DNA of 64,000 bases from Patiria pectinifera (GCA_029964075.1 CM057136.1:9424001-9488000), one strand, 5' to 3'. Counted from the stretch's first letter, positions 24,965-37,521 are shown. Made by a program: numbers and translations. Notes: generated from the sequence alone by a model not told the origin.

Positions 24965-25798
24965 CAGTGGCGTAGCCACGGGGGCGTGGGGGCGACTGGG
25001 ACTGGTCCCCCCCCCACTTTTTGAAGGGTGGGGGACACAATATCAAATGCCCCCCCCCCCCGATTTTTGAACTCTTGTCTCATTTACAGGGCCCTATTAT
25101 GTACTACAATGTATATTTTGCTTAGAAAATATTGGTTAAAGTAGTCAGAAATTGCCTCAGATAGCACCACAGAGCATTTAGAATCCAAAATTTTTCGGGG
25201 CCCTTAGGCCTATAGCTCAGAATTCTGGTAGCAGATTCAATGACTCCAACCTCGAAAACAATGTTCAAATTTTTTTCTTATGCCTTTAGCTGAGAAAACC
25301 TCGAAAATTATGTTTAAATTATTATCTTTTGTGCTAAGATAATAATTGGTTAAAGTGGTAAGAAATTGCCTCAGATCACACCACAGAGCATCGAGAATCC
25401 AATTTTTTTTGGGGGCCCTTAAGCGGGCCCCGAACCCCACGCCTATAGCTCAGAATACCGATAGCTGATTCAATGACTCCAACCTCGAAAACATTGTTCA
25501 AATAATTATCTTTTGCTAAGAAAATGTTAGTTAAAGCATGGAGGAAAGTGGTAAGAAATTGCTTCAGATCACACCACAGAACATCTAGAATCCATTTTTT
25601 TTCGGGGCCCTTAAGCGGGTCCCGAACCCCGCGCCGTAAGGGCTTCGCGCTTCGCGCTCGCATCAGTTCTGATCAAGGTATGCCCCCCCCCCCACTTTTG
25701 AGAAGCGATTGACGCCCCTACATGACGCCCCCCCCCATGAAATGTTCCAGCCCCCCTAGCGCCCCCCCACCACTGAAAAATTTCTGGCTACGCCACTG
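24965..25798. mobile_element. 834-bp hAT-type element, CAGTGGCGTAGCC termini
   Basis: Inverted ends CAGTGGCGTAGCCA and TGGCTACGCCACTG lie between exact 8-bp duplications CGGCGTCG (24957-24964 and 25799-25806). The other copy of this region has the empty site near 60161 (ACAGCGGCGTC). The interior contains about three imperfect tandem units, each with CAGATCACACCACAGA, GGGGCCCTTAAG and CTCCAACCTCGAAAAC. There is no transposase. It inserted after the duplication. Confidence 0.85.
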
Positions 25799-26144
25799 CG
25801 GCGTCGACAGTGGCGTCGACAGTGGAATCTCCGGGGGGGGGGGAGGGGGAGGGAGGGGAGATTGCCATGTAGGCATATTAACGGTTCGAGCTTAGTGGTA
25901 GCCCGCTAGCCAAATGCGAGTAAATACAGCGGCGGGCTAGTCAAAGCACTGGTTACATTACAGTGTAATAATCCGTTTGTCTTGTTAATGACTTTTACTT
26001 TTTAAGGAGATAATTCAAGGGGGAATTAATATAAATGATGTGGTTGTTTAATGTTTGTCATGTAAAGTTTAATGTATTTTAATGTTTTGAGCACGAGAAC
26101 CACAACACTTTCTATTGTATACCATTGTATATAAATGGCAATCA

Positions 26145-26176
26145 TTCAAATCAATCAATCAATCAATCAATCAAAT
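26145..26176. repeat. (TCAA)n microsatellite
   Basis: Tandem TCAA units follow a GTATACCATTGTATATAAATGGCAAT sequence split across 26115-26140. The copy-2 counterpart is at about 60490-60522. A tetranucleotide run after such a sequence resembles the 3' tail of a non-LTR element, but no coding part is present. Confidence 0.7.
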
Positions 26177-26811
26177 CCAGTATACCCCCTGGCGAGTCAA
26201 AATTATTGAAATAAGGCATGCAACTTTCTCGTGTATCCGTTGAATTTAGCGTTTTTAAAGGGAATTGCGGCCTAAAATCCCCGAAAATGTCATGTTTTGG
26301 ATTGATTAATACTTATCCTATTTCAGAGGTCTGGTTGAAAGGAAACTAATGTCTTACCGTTCCAAAGAAAGACAGGGGGGACGGTCGTTTACATCGCATG
26401 GATCGGACGCGGCGGTCATTTCAGCCGTGTTCATTTAATGTACGGTACTTACTCGTTGCGCGCGTGTGGCACATAATACACAAACTAGCACCCAACAGCT
26501 CGATTTTTGAAAGTCAAAATTTTGACTTTTAAAGGATAGTTATGGAGTCGATATTTTTATCCTTCTTTTAAATGCTCTTTCCAATTTTGTTGCCCAACTT
26601 GGCGCATTCGAGAACGTAATATCCCTTTAAAATTGCTGGTCTCATAAAAAAACATAATCTGATACTGACGCGCATTCATTTGTTTCATGGCATTGCGCCG
26701 CCGACTTCTGCGCCAAAACCGCTTGCGTGTAAATTTAAAAAGCATGGCCTGGCTGTGCGTTTTGAAGAGCGTACCACTTTTGCTGCCAAAAAAACAACAC
26801 CAAAAACCGAC

Positions 26812-26987
26812 ATAGTATCTCCTTTAAACGACATAGTATCTCCTTTAAACGACTTATTGTCTCGTTTAAATGACTTATTTATGTTTTTTAAACTACGGAT
26901 TTTATCTTGTTTAAACGACTTTTTTTATCTGGTTCAACGACTTATTTATGTTATGAATGACTTATTTTTCTCTCTTTCAAACGAGCC
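26812..26987. repeat. 21-bp palindrome array, TTTAAA centre (copy 1)
   Basis: Imperfect units of a TCGTTTAAACGA-type palindrome separated by 9 bp (CTTATTATC type); the unit period is 21 bp with indels. It lies 60 bp upstream of the exon 3 acceptor. The counterpart, 62683-62808, is better conserved. See the finding on 21-bp arrays. Confidence 0.7.
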
Positions 26988-27047
26988 TAGGCACACTATT
27001 AATAACCCCGCCCCACCCTGATCGATATTTCCCATTACCTCCGACAG

Positions 27048-27182
27048 ATGATTTGAAGTGCACTAAGGGAGGACCCTTTGGGATGGAAGACGGTCGCATC
27101 CCAAATGCAAGCATCAGCGTGTCGTCAATGTGGGCAAACCTGGCCAATCACGGACCCACCAGGGCTCGGCTTAACCTTCAAG
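27048..27182 (+). CDS. F5/8 type C domain, exon 3 (N-terminal part)
   Basis: Encodes residues 97-141, beginning DDLKCTKGGPFGMEDGRIPN. It contains the hallmark opening of an F5/8C (discoidin) domain: a domain-starting Cys, then G-MEDGRIPNASISVSS and ARLN. These domains are beta-barrels that bind phospholipid, glycan or protein ligands outside cells. The acceptor is CCGACAG at 27047 and the donor CAAG|GTAACA at 27183; both junctions are phase 1, joining in frame to exons 2 and 4. A near-identical exon starts at 63912, with the same acceptor flank. Confidence 0.85.
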
Positions 27183-27420
27183 GTAACATTATTGTCGTGC
27201 AACAATTACATGGGATGAAGAATAAGACAACTCAAACAAAAACAATTCGTCAAAAGTGACAAAAAAAAAGTTTAAGACTCTCCTCGGAGGGGTGGTTCTT
27301 CAAAGTGAAGTCTGCTTTGCTCATTTGTATAACTACACATGTTGTGGCAGGAACTTTCACAAGTTTCACAAGTCGTTCATTCCTCAATGGCTGACTGTCA
27401 TATAGAGGTGCTAAGCACAA

Positions 27421-28351
27421 CATACAACCTGTCCCCCCCCCCCCAAAAAAAATGCTGCAAGTAGAAACGGGCTCTGTGTCCTTGGAATATTGAAAAATGT
27501 TTCATGATGCTTATATAATGTTACACCTGGGATATTAAGCTTTCAAAATAATGCTAGCTATTTGTTTTATCAATTTTGCATTTGCCAAACCAAAGATATG
27601 GGCCCAATTTCACGGCGCTGCTAAGCACACGATTTTCTGCTTACAGAGCCTCTGTCTATTTCATGGAGACCGTAAGCATAAGCACAGCAAAATGCACGCT
27701 TACTTCAGAGGACAATTTGCTTAACTTAGTGATGTAACAATAGAAATCTCCATGCACGCGCGACTGTTAGCACGTCCACGCCGTGAAAAAGTGCTTAAGG
27801 TTAGCAATTTTTCTGCCATGCTAAACACAACTTTTCTGCTAACTGTTAAGCAGCGCCGTGAAATTGGGCCATAGTCCGTTGAACACAAACACTCAAACTT
27901 GTTGCCACTTTCCGTAAGCTGATGCTAGAAACAGAAATTGCCAGTATTATACACATGTATGATCGTGCAGAAATACAATTAGTAACGAATAGGTGAAGAA
28001 ACACTTTAGTTATTCATATTATAATGTTCTTTTCTTTATTTGTAACACACTCTCCAAATCATCATCATAAACATATCTTCTGGAATTGCGAACCTCAAAT
28101 GAAGTCGGATTTGAACAGGTGCCATGTCTTGTTGCCTTATAATGTAGAAAGTCACACAAATTGATTTTTGAGTGTTTGTGTTCAACGGACTATATCTCTA
28201 ACTTGGCAAAAGCAAAATTGATGAAACAAATAACATTTGAAAGCTGAATATCCGTGGTTTAACATTATATAAGCATCATGAAGTATTTTTCAATATTTCA
28301 AGGACACAGAGCCCGTTTCTGCTTGCAGCATTTTTGGGGGGACAGGCTGTA
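27421..28351. mobile_element. Fold-back element with long inverted arms
   Basis: The left arm, about 27421-27903, and the right arm, about 28164-28351, are inverted copies sharing ATGCTGCAAG, GAAACGGGCTCTGTGTCCTT and GTTGAACACAAACACTCAA. Outer ends read CAACCTGTCCCC and GGGGACAGGCTGT. The left arm is interrupted by a separate MITE at 27599-27871. No coding frame. Confidence 0.75.
27599..27871. mobile_element. 273-bp MITE, TGGGCCCAATTTCACGG ends, TA target
   Basis: Inverted ends TGGGCCCAATTTCACGGCGC and GCGCCGTGAAATTGGGCCA with a TA on each side. The uninterrupted right arm of the surrounding fold-back reads GATATAGTCCG in the matching orientation, which is the empty site and fixes the target duplication as TA. 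The interior has CTAAGCACA/TTAGC words and no coding potential. Similar GGGCCCAATTTC termini are, as I recall, widespread in marine invertebrate genomes. Confidence 0.85.
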
Positions 28352-28490
28352 TAAAACACATAAAGGAGGAGGGTTACTAGCAAAAAGTCTGTGATGGAAC
28401 TAGTGACTTTTTTCCTGCCGATTTTTGATTTGCATATAAAACTGGTCATGCAATACTTTCTCCTTATTATCCGCTTACTTTGCAAGTGTA

Positions 28491-29792
28491 CACTCTAAAA
28501 AATAGTTGCTCAATATTGGGTAAAATTACTACCTTTTCGAGAGTAAAAAGGGAACATGGTCGTCAACTTGTGTACTTTTTTTTTACACAACAGCTAAAGT
28601 GCAGAAAAGTACCCATTTCAGTGTAACTTTTACCCATAATTGTGTTAGTGTTTGCACAACAAAGTTGGGTAAAAAAGTTTACCCATTTGACGACCATGTT
28701 CCCTTTTTACTCAATTATTGGGTAAACTTTACCCAACCCTTCTTTTACCCAAGTGTTGTGTCAGTTTCTTACCCAGATATTGGGTTCTAATTTTTACCCT
28801 GCACTATTGGGTTCTAAATTTACCCATCACTTGGGTTGTTTTTGAATTAGTTGTTGTGTACCTTTGTTATTGATCCTTGCGGTTTTATTCAACTTTGAAC
28901 TCTGCAATGTGAATTGCATGCTAGAGACAGCAATCGCGAGGGATTTCAATAACTGAGTACTGGGTTAAAGTCAGTAAAATGAATAAGATGATATTTCCCC
29001 AAATATGGTGCTGATGCATGAGGACTATTACGAGGAACGTGGGCTAAATGATGGGCAGGGGTGTTAGAATTTCCCTCAATCAACTCATTCAAAAACAATT
29101 CCCCAAATGTCGGTCACTTTACTCCGTGTTTCTAGATCTGAGAACACTCACTATACGGTACATGAAACGTATGCATCATGTGCATGGAATCGTGGTTGGC
29201 AGAGCCGTGACGTCCAAGTTGCACATAAATGTCCAAAAAATAAGCATGTTACTTCTCTAATCTCCCCGATATTAATCCTCATACATCAGCATCCCATTTG
29301 GAGGAAACAACACTGAAATTCATTTCACTGACTTACCTGGAACAAAGAAATCACGTCTTCAAAATCCCCAAATTGTTGAAGGTCTCACAAGCGGCGGCCA
29401 TTTTGTACATGAGTGATGACGCGTGCACAATATTGGGTAAACGTTGTCACGTGCGTCAGTTTACCCCACACAGTGGTAACATTTTACTAATGTCATGGTA
29501 AATTCTACTCTTCAACGTGTACAATGAAATAATTGTTACACAGCGGTGGGGTAAATCCAGTTTCTTTAACCCATCACTTGGGTAATAACACCATGATTTG
29601 AACTCTTTGCCTGTGCTGCAGGGACTTGTAGTCAATGTTGGGTACTATTTTACCCTTTTCATGTGTAGCACATTTGACACAAGTAGGAGGTACAAGCGAA
29701 ATTTTAATTTTGCTCAATATTGGGCAGATATGACGCAATTTTTTTACACAACAGTTTTACACAACATAAATTTACACTTCTTTTTTAGAGTG
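28491..29792. mobile_element. TIR element, CACTCTAAAAAA ends
   Basis: CACTCTAAAAAATAG at the left and CTTTTTTAGAGTG at the right are inverted, each preceded or followed by TA. Both outer thirds are full of TTGGGTAA/TTACCCA words and TTACACAAC words, while the core (28860-29400) is not. No transposase is visible. A TA duplication would fit Tc1/mariner-like mobilisation. Confidence 0.75.
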
Positions 29793-29904
29793 TAGCCTCT
29801 CTCAGGTGTAATGCTTGTGGCAGGTTGTCAGTTTTTGCTTAGCACGTACATTTGCACAGCCGAATGTTCTGCTCAGCTTGTTTGATTATCTGCTTACTCT
29901 GCAG

Positions 29905-30119
29905 TCACGAGCGGAGCCGCAGCCTGGTGTAATGATGAAGCTAGTGATCCCGATCCATGGATCCAGGTCGACCTGGGTTCTAAAGTGATCATCACTGGCG
30001 TTATCACGCAGGGGCGCGGGAATTTGAACCAATGGGTGACAGAGTTCAAAGTGGCCTACAGCGACGATGGCCAAGAATGGACTGACGCCACCGATGATGG
30101 ATCAAGTACACCGATGAAG
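29905..30119 (+). CDS. F5/8 type C domain, exon 4 (middle part)
   Basis: Encodes residues 142-213: AAWCNDEASDPDPWIQVDLG, then the core strands VIITGVITQGRG and EFKVAYSDDGQEW, ending DDGSSTPMK. These are classic F5/8C elements, including the WIQVDLG and ITGVITQGR motifs and the FKVAYSDDG strand. The acceptor CTCTGCAG is at 29904. The first two bases complete a Val codon with exon 3, giving LNLQ-V-TSGAAAW, a natural sequence for the family. It ends phase 0 at AAG|GTAGTC. The usual last third (FDGN… to the closing Cys) must come from another exon, and none was found downstream in this window. Confidence 0.85.
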
Positions 30120-33100
30120 GTAGTCCAACGGCATTGTTCAATTTGCCCTTTCAATGATGTGATTTCAAAAACAATTAGACTGAGAGCTGGATGGGGTTTA
30201 ATCCAAATTTTGGGAACAAATCCCCTGATGGTCTTAAAGCATAGTATCATCGACCCTGATCACAGAATGGCCAGTCTTAAGTTTCGCTAGATCAGACAAA
30301 GGCCCATTGGCGCCATGCAAAGTGTGGCCAATTTTGCATTTAATAATCAAAATTTTGAAAACAAGAACAAAACCAGTATCATTTGATAGCTTTGAACTTG
30401 TAGATTATAGAAATATAACTTAAGAGCGATTTTAGATCAGACTAATTAACTTAAGAGCGGCCCAAAAAGCGCGAAGGGTGGGCGTGGCCGTCACCCCCTC
30501 TTTTTCATTTTCGCTGATACCGTTGCGTTGCAACGGTAGAGGAGAAAATGAAAGCAGTTTGTATTGATGCCTTGGCACTTGTGGAACATGAAAATATTAC
30601 TTACAGAGGGCTTTTAGGTCAGACTAATTACCTTAAGACCGGTGCAGCGTGAATTTAGGTTTCTATGAAAATCGGACTCATTGGTAATACTGCGCATGCG
30701 TGAGTATGCTAATTAGGAAAGTGACCGGTCACGTGAGAGGGATTAACCAATAAAAGGGAAAAGGGGTCCGATTTTCATAGGAGTCGGATTTTCATGTGAC
30801 ACCGGCGGGAAAAGCTAGAAAGGGGAGGGGCCTCAACCCCCGTCCGTGTAAATTTGGGCTCCTATCGTCAAAAAGCATTTCTTTAATCATACCAAGTTTC
30901 TTTGACAGTTGTTCAGATGCCTTGCGGCTATTTTGACACCCGGTTTATGAAAATGTGGCATACCTTCATCACAAAATGTCCAAATGTTAGCTTTTCCCAT
31001 TGAAAAGTACATGCACATAAAATCATGCACCAGAGTGCCGACTAACAGATCGAATAGAAGCTGTGCAAATGTACTTCAAATTAAAAATGGGAAAATGAAA
31101 CAATTTCATTGATGCCTTGGCACATGTGGAACATGAAAATATAACTTAAGAATGATTTTTGGTCAGACTAATTAACTTTAGAGCGGTGCGAAGAGCGCGG
31201 AGGGGGCGGGGCCGCAACCCACTCCATGTACATTTGAGCTCCTATCATCGCAATGCACTAATTCAACTCTGCCAAGTTTCTCTAATAGTTGTTCTGATGC
31301 AGTTATTTTGACAGCATGTTTATGGCAATAGTGCATACCTTCGTCACAAAATGTCCAAATACCAAAACAGGTATAGGCTTTAATGCTAACTTTTCCATTA
31401 CATAGAACATGTATAATGTACATCAGAGGGCGCATGCAGAGTGCTTACTTTAACTACCACTATAACAAAACGTTTTAACAGGTTGGATTGAAACTTCACA
31501 GATGTACTACCCATATTCTGGTGTCAAAATATAGTAAAATAATGGCCAATGTGGGAAGAGCATTTTACAACTCTGTTGCCCCCAGCTGGGACAGGTCAAT
31601 TACTTTGTATACCTTAGTTAAAGGGAATGTACATTATTGGCTTTTGCAGTAATTTTCAGAAATGAACTATTTGGGGGTTAGTATAATAGATCAAATATTG
31701 TTACACCGACATGTTTGAAGTTTTGTGTTCGAAAATGCTGGGAAAACCACGAAAAACAAAAATGTTCAAGTAGTCTGGTTCCCTGACTCCACTAAAGATG
31801 AAATGGATAAAAAATGCCGAAAAATTGTAAGGTAAGGGGACCAATCTAGCTGGCCTGCACCCGTTGATGAACATATAAACGGAGAGTTGGATAGTGTTTA
31901 AAGGGAAAATACAACATTTGCAAACATCAAAAAATAAAACTACCAAATCATTTTGAAATACCTTGCTGGACTGTTAGTGAATGACAGTGTAAAGCATCCT
32001 GTAAAATCATAGCACCTGGTATACTCTCAGAAAAGTGTTATTTTTGTATCAATTTCCAACGCTGGTCGGCCGAACAGCGTTGGAAAAAAAATGGCTTTTT
32101 TCAAATACTGGCCCCAATTGACCATCGCACTTGTTTGCAATCGATTACACACCTATGAACGGTTACAAGCCAGCTAGACTGGTTCCCTGACCTTACAATT
32201 CCCCAATGTATGTAAACGGCTCTGTTTCTTCTTATATGGAGTCAGGGAACCAGACTACAGGAAAATGATTGTTTTTCTTGGTTTTTATAGCATTTTCGAA
32301 CCCAAAACCTCAACACAGTCAGTGTAACTATATTTGCTATATATTTCCAAACCCCCAATTCCATCCATTTCTGAAAAGTACAGCAAAAGCAAATGATGTA
32401 TATTCACTTTAATCAAAATTTCGGGAACAAATCCCCTGATTGTCTTAAAGCATAGTATCCACGACCCTGATCACAGAATGGCCAGTCTTAAGTTTCGCTA
32501 GATCACTAATGCCCTTTGGCGCCACGCCAAATAGGGTCAATTTTACATTCAATCAAAATGTTGAGAACAAAAACGAAACAAGTACCATTTGATAGCTTGG
32601 AATTTGTAGATTATGGAAATATAACTTAAGAATGATTTTAGATCAGACTAATTAACATAAGAACGGCCCGAAAAACGCAGAGGGTGGGCGTGGCTGTCAA
32701 AGCTCCTTTTCCTTTTCGCTGATACCGTTGCAACGCAATGATAGGGGAGAAAGTGAAACCAGTTTCTATTGATGGCTTAACACTCATGAAATATACAAAA
32801 TATAACTTAAGAGTGGTTTTAGGTCAGACTTAATGCCTAAAGGCTTAAGAGCAGCGGGAAAAGCGCGGAGGGGGCGGGGACTCAACCCCCACCATGTACA
32901 TTTTGGCTCCTATCGTCGCAAGGCATTTGTTAAAACCTGCCATACTATAAGTGGAAAAGAACGGCATTGCAACTTTTATTCTACACTCATAATATAAATT
33001 CAGAACCAAAAGACAATGGGGTGACCTTTGACCACTATTTCTCTTTTTCTAGTGGCAGCCGCAACAATGACATGACTGCATGGAAGGGTATGGACCGAGG

Positions 33101-33928
33101 TGCAAAATTCAAAGCTTGGTGTGAGATAGTGCTATAGCAGTTAAGGCATAAGCATATGGTTTTGCTTGATGGGGGGGGGGGGGGGGGATGCCGCCCGGGA
33201 AAAAAATGACACAAATTAATGAGACGAATTTCTAGTTGTTGCAGTACATGGGGGCGCAGTGTTTAAATTCAAAGCAACAGATTTATGATCTTTGCACGAA
33301 ATCAAAGTTGCCAAAGCGCTTTACCCACAACTATGAAACATTATTTCTCGTACGCGATAACCAGCCACATTTTGTAACCCATTTACCAAACTCACTGGTG
33401 CACTGTCGTAATGTTTGTCCGGGTTGCCTCTTAAAATTATTTCCTGTTGCGCCTGCGTTGGTATAAAACAGGGGATGTGGGGATCAGATGCTTTGAAGAA
33501 AAAAAAAATCGTTTTTGGATCTAAATTCATGACATCATGTATAGAACAATAGAGTAAAAATAAATTTCCATTCATTATTTTGACTTGGAACATGAACAGT
33601 TGGCATTTTTAAGTAATAGTGGAAAATGGGTATATAAAGCTCGCAGACTTTTAAATTTTCACCATGGGTCAGATATGACCTTTCCCTACATTTGAAACAT
33701 GTAATGGCAAGAATTCACATCGAGAGTTTAGATACGGGTCGTGGCAAAGTAGGGTTTGAATAATACATCTTTAAAATATCAATAAACAGGGTATGCACAG
33801 TTAATAGACCTTTCGAAAGTCACCAGAGAGCAAATGTGACATTTTCTCACATCCGATCATATTCACAATAAGAAGAACCAACGCGTGAAGTTTTATGCCT
33901 TTATATGCTCAAAGTGCCCAACTGGTTA
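30120..33928. repeat. Post-exon 4 region: R1 repeats, no gene seen
   Basis: R1 copies occupy 30190-31500 and 32403-32930 in the orientation opposite to copy 1. Between them (31600-32400) is an inverted pair of modules: CTAGCTGG/CCAGCTAG and GGTTCCCTGAC words around 31780-31860 and 32160-32260. After 32930 there is a long G run at 33171-33187 and unique-looking sequence. A TTTTTCTAG at 33044-33052 resembles an acceptor, but the following frame stops after a few codons in the required phase. Confidence 0.6.
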
Positions 33929-34119
33929 CGATATTTGACCTGAACAGCCCTGTCAGCCGACCCACTGCCCCTTCAGATTCAATTCAATTCTAGCTTCAAA
34001 CCTGAAAACTGATACATGTATGTACACTGTACTATATAATTGGGTTTTCTTTTAATTCGCCAGCTACCTGTGATTTCGCATAATTACCCATTTTTTGAAG
34101 CAAACGTTGATATCTGTAA

Positions 34120-34930
34120 TGAAAGGACTCCCGAATATCTGTCGTAAAGTTTCAGTTCAACCTGTTAAAATATTTTGATGTCATGATTATTTTAAGTCGG
34201 CACTCTCATGCGCCCTCCGATGTACGTTTTAGGCTTACATGCTCCATGTAATGGAAAGTTAACATTTAATCCGCGCCTATACCTGTTTAAATATTTGGAC
34301 ATTTTGTGACGAAGGTATGCTCTATTGCCATAAACATGCTGTCAAAATAACTGAAAGACATCAAAACAACTGTCAGAGAAACTAAAAGAATTGAATAAGT
34401 GCATTGCGACGATAGGAGCTCAAATGTATGGAGGGGGGTTGCGGCCCCGCCCCGTCCACGCTCTTCGCACCGCTCTGAAGTTAATTAGCCTGACCAAAAA
34501 TCATTCTTAAGTTATATTTTCATGTTCCACAAGGGCCAAGGCATCAATACAAAATGCTTTCATTTTCTCCTCTACCGTTGCAATTTAACGCAACGGTATC
34601 AGCGAAAATGAAAAAGAGGGGGTGACGGCCACGCCCACCCTCCGCGCTTTTCGGGCCGCTCCTAAGTTAATTAGTCTGATCTAAAATCGCTCTTAAGTTA
34701 TATTTCCATAATCTACAAATTCCAAGCTATCAAATAATACTGGTTTTGTTCTTGTTCTCAAAATTTTGATTAAATGCAAAATTGGCCACATTTGGAATGG
34801 CGCCAGAGGGCCTTTGTCTGATCTGGCGAAACTTAAGACTGGCCATTCTGTGATCAGGGTCGATGATACTGTGCTTTAAGACAATCAGGGGATTTGTTCC
34901 CAAAATTTTGATTAAACCCTATCCAGCTCT
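34120..34930 (-). repeat. Dispersed repeat R1, duplicate copy
   Basis: Direct duplicate of 190-1015 as part of the segmental duplication, with a few substitutions and a short deletion near its left edge. Confidence 0.75.
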
Positions 34931-35074
34931 GTCTAAATGTATAGTCAGTGTTGTCCGAGGGTTTGTGAGATAAAATTCACAAGCTTCGGTTGGGACTCAA
35001 ACCCAAGACCTCCTGTTTGCAGGTGCTGATGTTGGATGAAAATTAAGCTCGATCAGATTCGAACCAGCCACAGA

Positions 35075-35160
35075 CCCAGGCAACTTTGCTGGTCGAGTGG
35101 CAAGACATTCGCACTAGTAAGCACATTGTCGTGGGTTCCAGTCCCACCCAAGTAAACATC
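35075..35160 (+). repeat. tRNA-derived SINE-like sequence, duplicate
   Basis: Box A-like TGGTCGAGTGG at 35090-35100 and box B-like GGGTTCCAGTCCC at 35133-35145. Box B here is closer to the tRNA consensus than in the copy at 1216. No full cloverleaf. Confidence 0.45.
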
Positions 35161-36829
35161 TATCCCTCGTCGCTCTTGAATATAAAAGTAAATGAAATCA
35201 AAAAAGAAAGTATACTGAGAAGGGAAAAAGGCCAACTTGGGATTTGTTGTCAGATCGACTTATGTTTTCTTCCATTTGCCAATCAACAAATGTGTTGTCT
35301 TGCCTTAGTGTTTTCAATACTTTAATTATTGTACTGATTCAACAAAGCCCCGAAAACCAAGATTATGCATGCCGTAGGACGAGGGCTCCCTCTATCGCTC
35401 CTGCTGAAACCGTGTGACAGCAAGGGAAAACTCATCCCCATTAACCTTTCAACGCTGGTTTAAAAATCGTGTTCATATTGTTTATTCCACAGTTCCGTGG
35501 AAACTCGGACAGAAACACCCACGTGACCGCCACTTTCCCGAAAGCTTTCCAGGCCAGGTTCCTGCGTATCCTGCCTACTCGGTGGCACGGACACTGCAGT
35601 ATGCGCTTTGAGGTCCTCGGCTGTACAATTAATGAGTAAATTCCATCGAGGCTAGCTTGGGAAAACCTAGCTCTAGTGCTCACTGGAAATTCGACACATT
35701 GGAGCATGGGGATATATAAGTCATAGATGCGTGGTGTTAAATTTAAGAATGCTTCAGTCAAAACATAAAGACACATAGGATCATTTGCAGTTACCCAGAA
35801 TCGTACCCAGCGATTTAACAAGAAATTCCTCGCTCAAAATGAAGATAGGACTGGTAACCAATTCCCTGCCTGAAATGGTATCATTCGGAAGAAACAATCT
35901 TAGAAGGTGATTTTATAAATTACCCTACAGGCACAGCCTTGTACGTGCGTTATCAACGGAATTTTTTTACGAGACGCCAACAAATTGTGCATTTGTTCTC
36001 AAAATATCTAGTATTCACTGAGCTGCAAATTCAACCAGTTTAATTTGTTTTGCACCCTTCTCATGATTTTAAGCGATTTTGTTGTTAAACTCAAAACAAA
36101 TGTTCAAAAGCAAAAGAGACATTTGCACTTTAAGTGCTCCTCCAGAGCCCCCATATATGGACGTTCGGACTTGTTCACACCTCCTACGTTGCGAGGGCTA
36201 TGACGGAGGGACCCGTAACCAGTCTAACCCAGGTTTAAGACATAGACTTTTCCACAGTTTTGAATTGTCCAATTTTCCAGTGAGCTTTAGAGGCAGGAAT
36301 TTCCCATGCTACATTGATGCTGGCAAAAGAAATCAGTTGCATTAAAAAAAATTATGGTGAACAGAATTTAAATTTACCTTTTTTCAAGTTTTTTGCTCAG
36401 CATATTTTTAGATTCTTAGTGGTACAATCTGTAATTAAATACAACGGCATATAATTACGTAATATCATTTTTGCATGTCGAAAAATAATGGTAAAAAGGA
36501 TATTTTTGGAAAACCAGCTAGAACATAAAATTGTTTCACTCAAAATACACTACTCTTAAATGTGCACTTTTGGCCGGTTGCGCTCTTTTTGGGCTCTAAA
36601 TACCCATTTTTCACGAAATAATAATCGTTGGAAAGATTGATGACCAGTAGAATATAAACGTGCACACAACTATACCTTGAACTAGAACGGCGAAGTCGCC
36701 ATGGCGAAGTCGCCACAGTGTCTTCGGGTCCCCGTACTTGTATTACCATGGGAAAACTCTTGTGTAGTCCCCACAATTAAATGCGGAACAAGAATGGGTA
36801 TACATGTACATGTAGACACAGCACCATCA

Positions 36830-37437
36830 CCACATGCCCCAAACCTTACCCCATCCCCGAACCCCCTACCCACACCCATCCCATCCTCCCCCTACCCAAC
36901 CCCACCCATACTCCAATCCCTATCTCCTTCCCCCAACCCCCTACACCCACCTACCCTATAATGCCCCTATCCCTCCTTATCCACCCCTACACATCCCCAC
37001 CCTAACCCCTACTCGAATCCCTATATCCCTCCCACCCCAATCCCCCTAGCCATACTGACCCATACCTCTCTACCCGACCCCAACCCCTACTCCGATCCTT
37101 AAACCCTTCCCCCTCCCCTTACCCAACCCTATACACCTACACTACCCATCCTCACCCACCCCTACACATCCCCACCCTAACCCTACTCAAATCCCTATTT
37201 CCTTCCCCCTCCCCGACCCCCTAACCCTCCCCTACCTGTCTCCACCTCACCCATACATTTGTACACATCCCCGCCCCACCCAAACCCAGTATTCCAACCC
37301 CTATCCCCCACCCCAACCCACCCATCCCACCCCACCCCAACCTAGCTCCCCTACCCATCCCTATGCCAACCCCAACCCCAACTCCAACCCCTATCCCCCA
37401 CCCCCATCCTCCCCTACCCCATCCCTACTCCAACCAC
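36830..37437. repeat. C-rich array, duplicate copy
   Basis: Counterpart of 3780-4450. It differs in the number of C-rich units at several places, as expected for an unstable array. Confidence 0.85.
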
Positions 37438-37521
37438 ATAAAACTAAAACTTCAATTACATGCACATCCCCGAAATGCATAGTGTAAATGTTATAATCGG
37501 TATACATACATGTACATGTTA

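Larger units (their letters stand above)
14680..27047 (+). other. Intron 2 of the F5/8C gene
   Basis: A 12.4-kb intron almost filled with transposable elements, annotated separately. From about 23420 it is the counterpart of sequence starting near 52080 that leads to the second F5/8C exon at 63912. It ends with ACCTCCGACAG before exon 3. Confidence 0.6.
27183..29904 (+). other. Intron 3 of the F5/8C gene
   Basis: A 2.7-kb intron splitting the F5/8C domain. It is almost fully explained by a fold-back element (27421-28351) with a nested MITE, and by a TIR element (28491-29792). It ends in TCTGCTTACTCTGCAG. Confidence 0.7.

Noticed and set aside
33044-33140. Possible acceptor TTTTTCTAG followed by coding-like sequence
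   Set aside because: In phase 0, required after exon 4, the frame stops within six codons, and the sequence has no F5/8C features.
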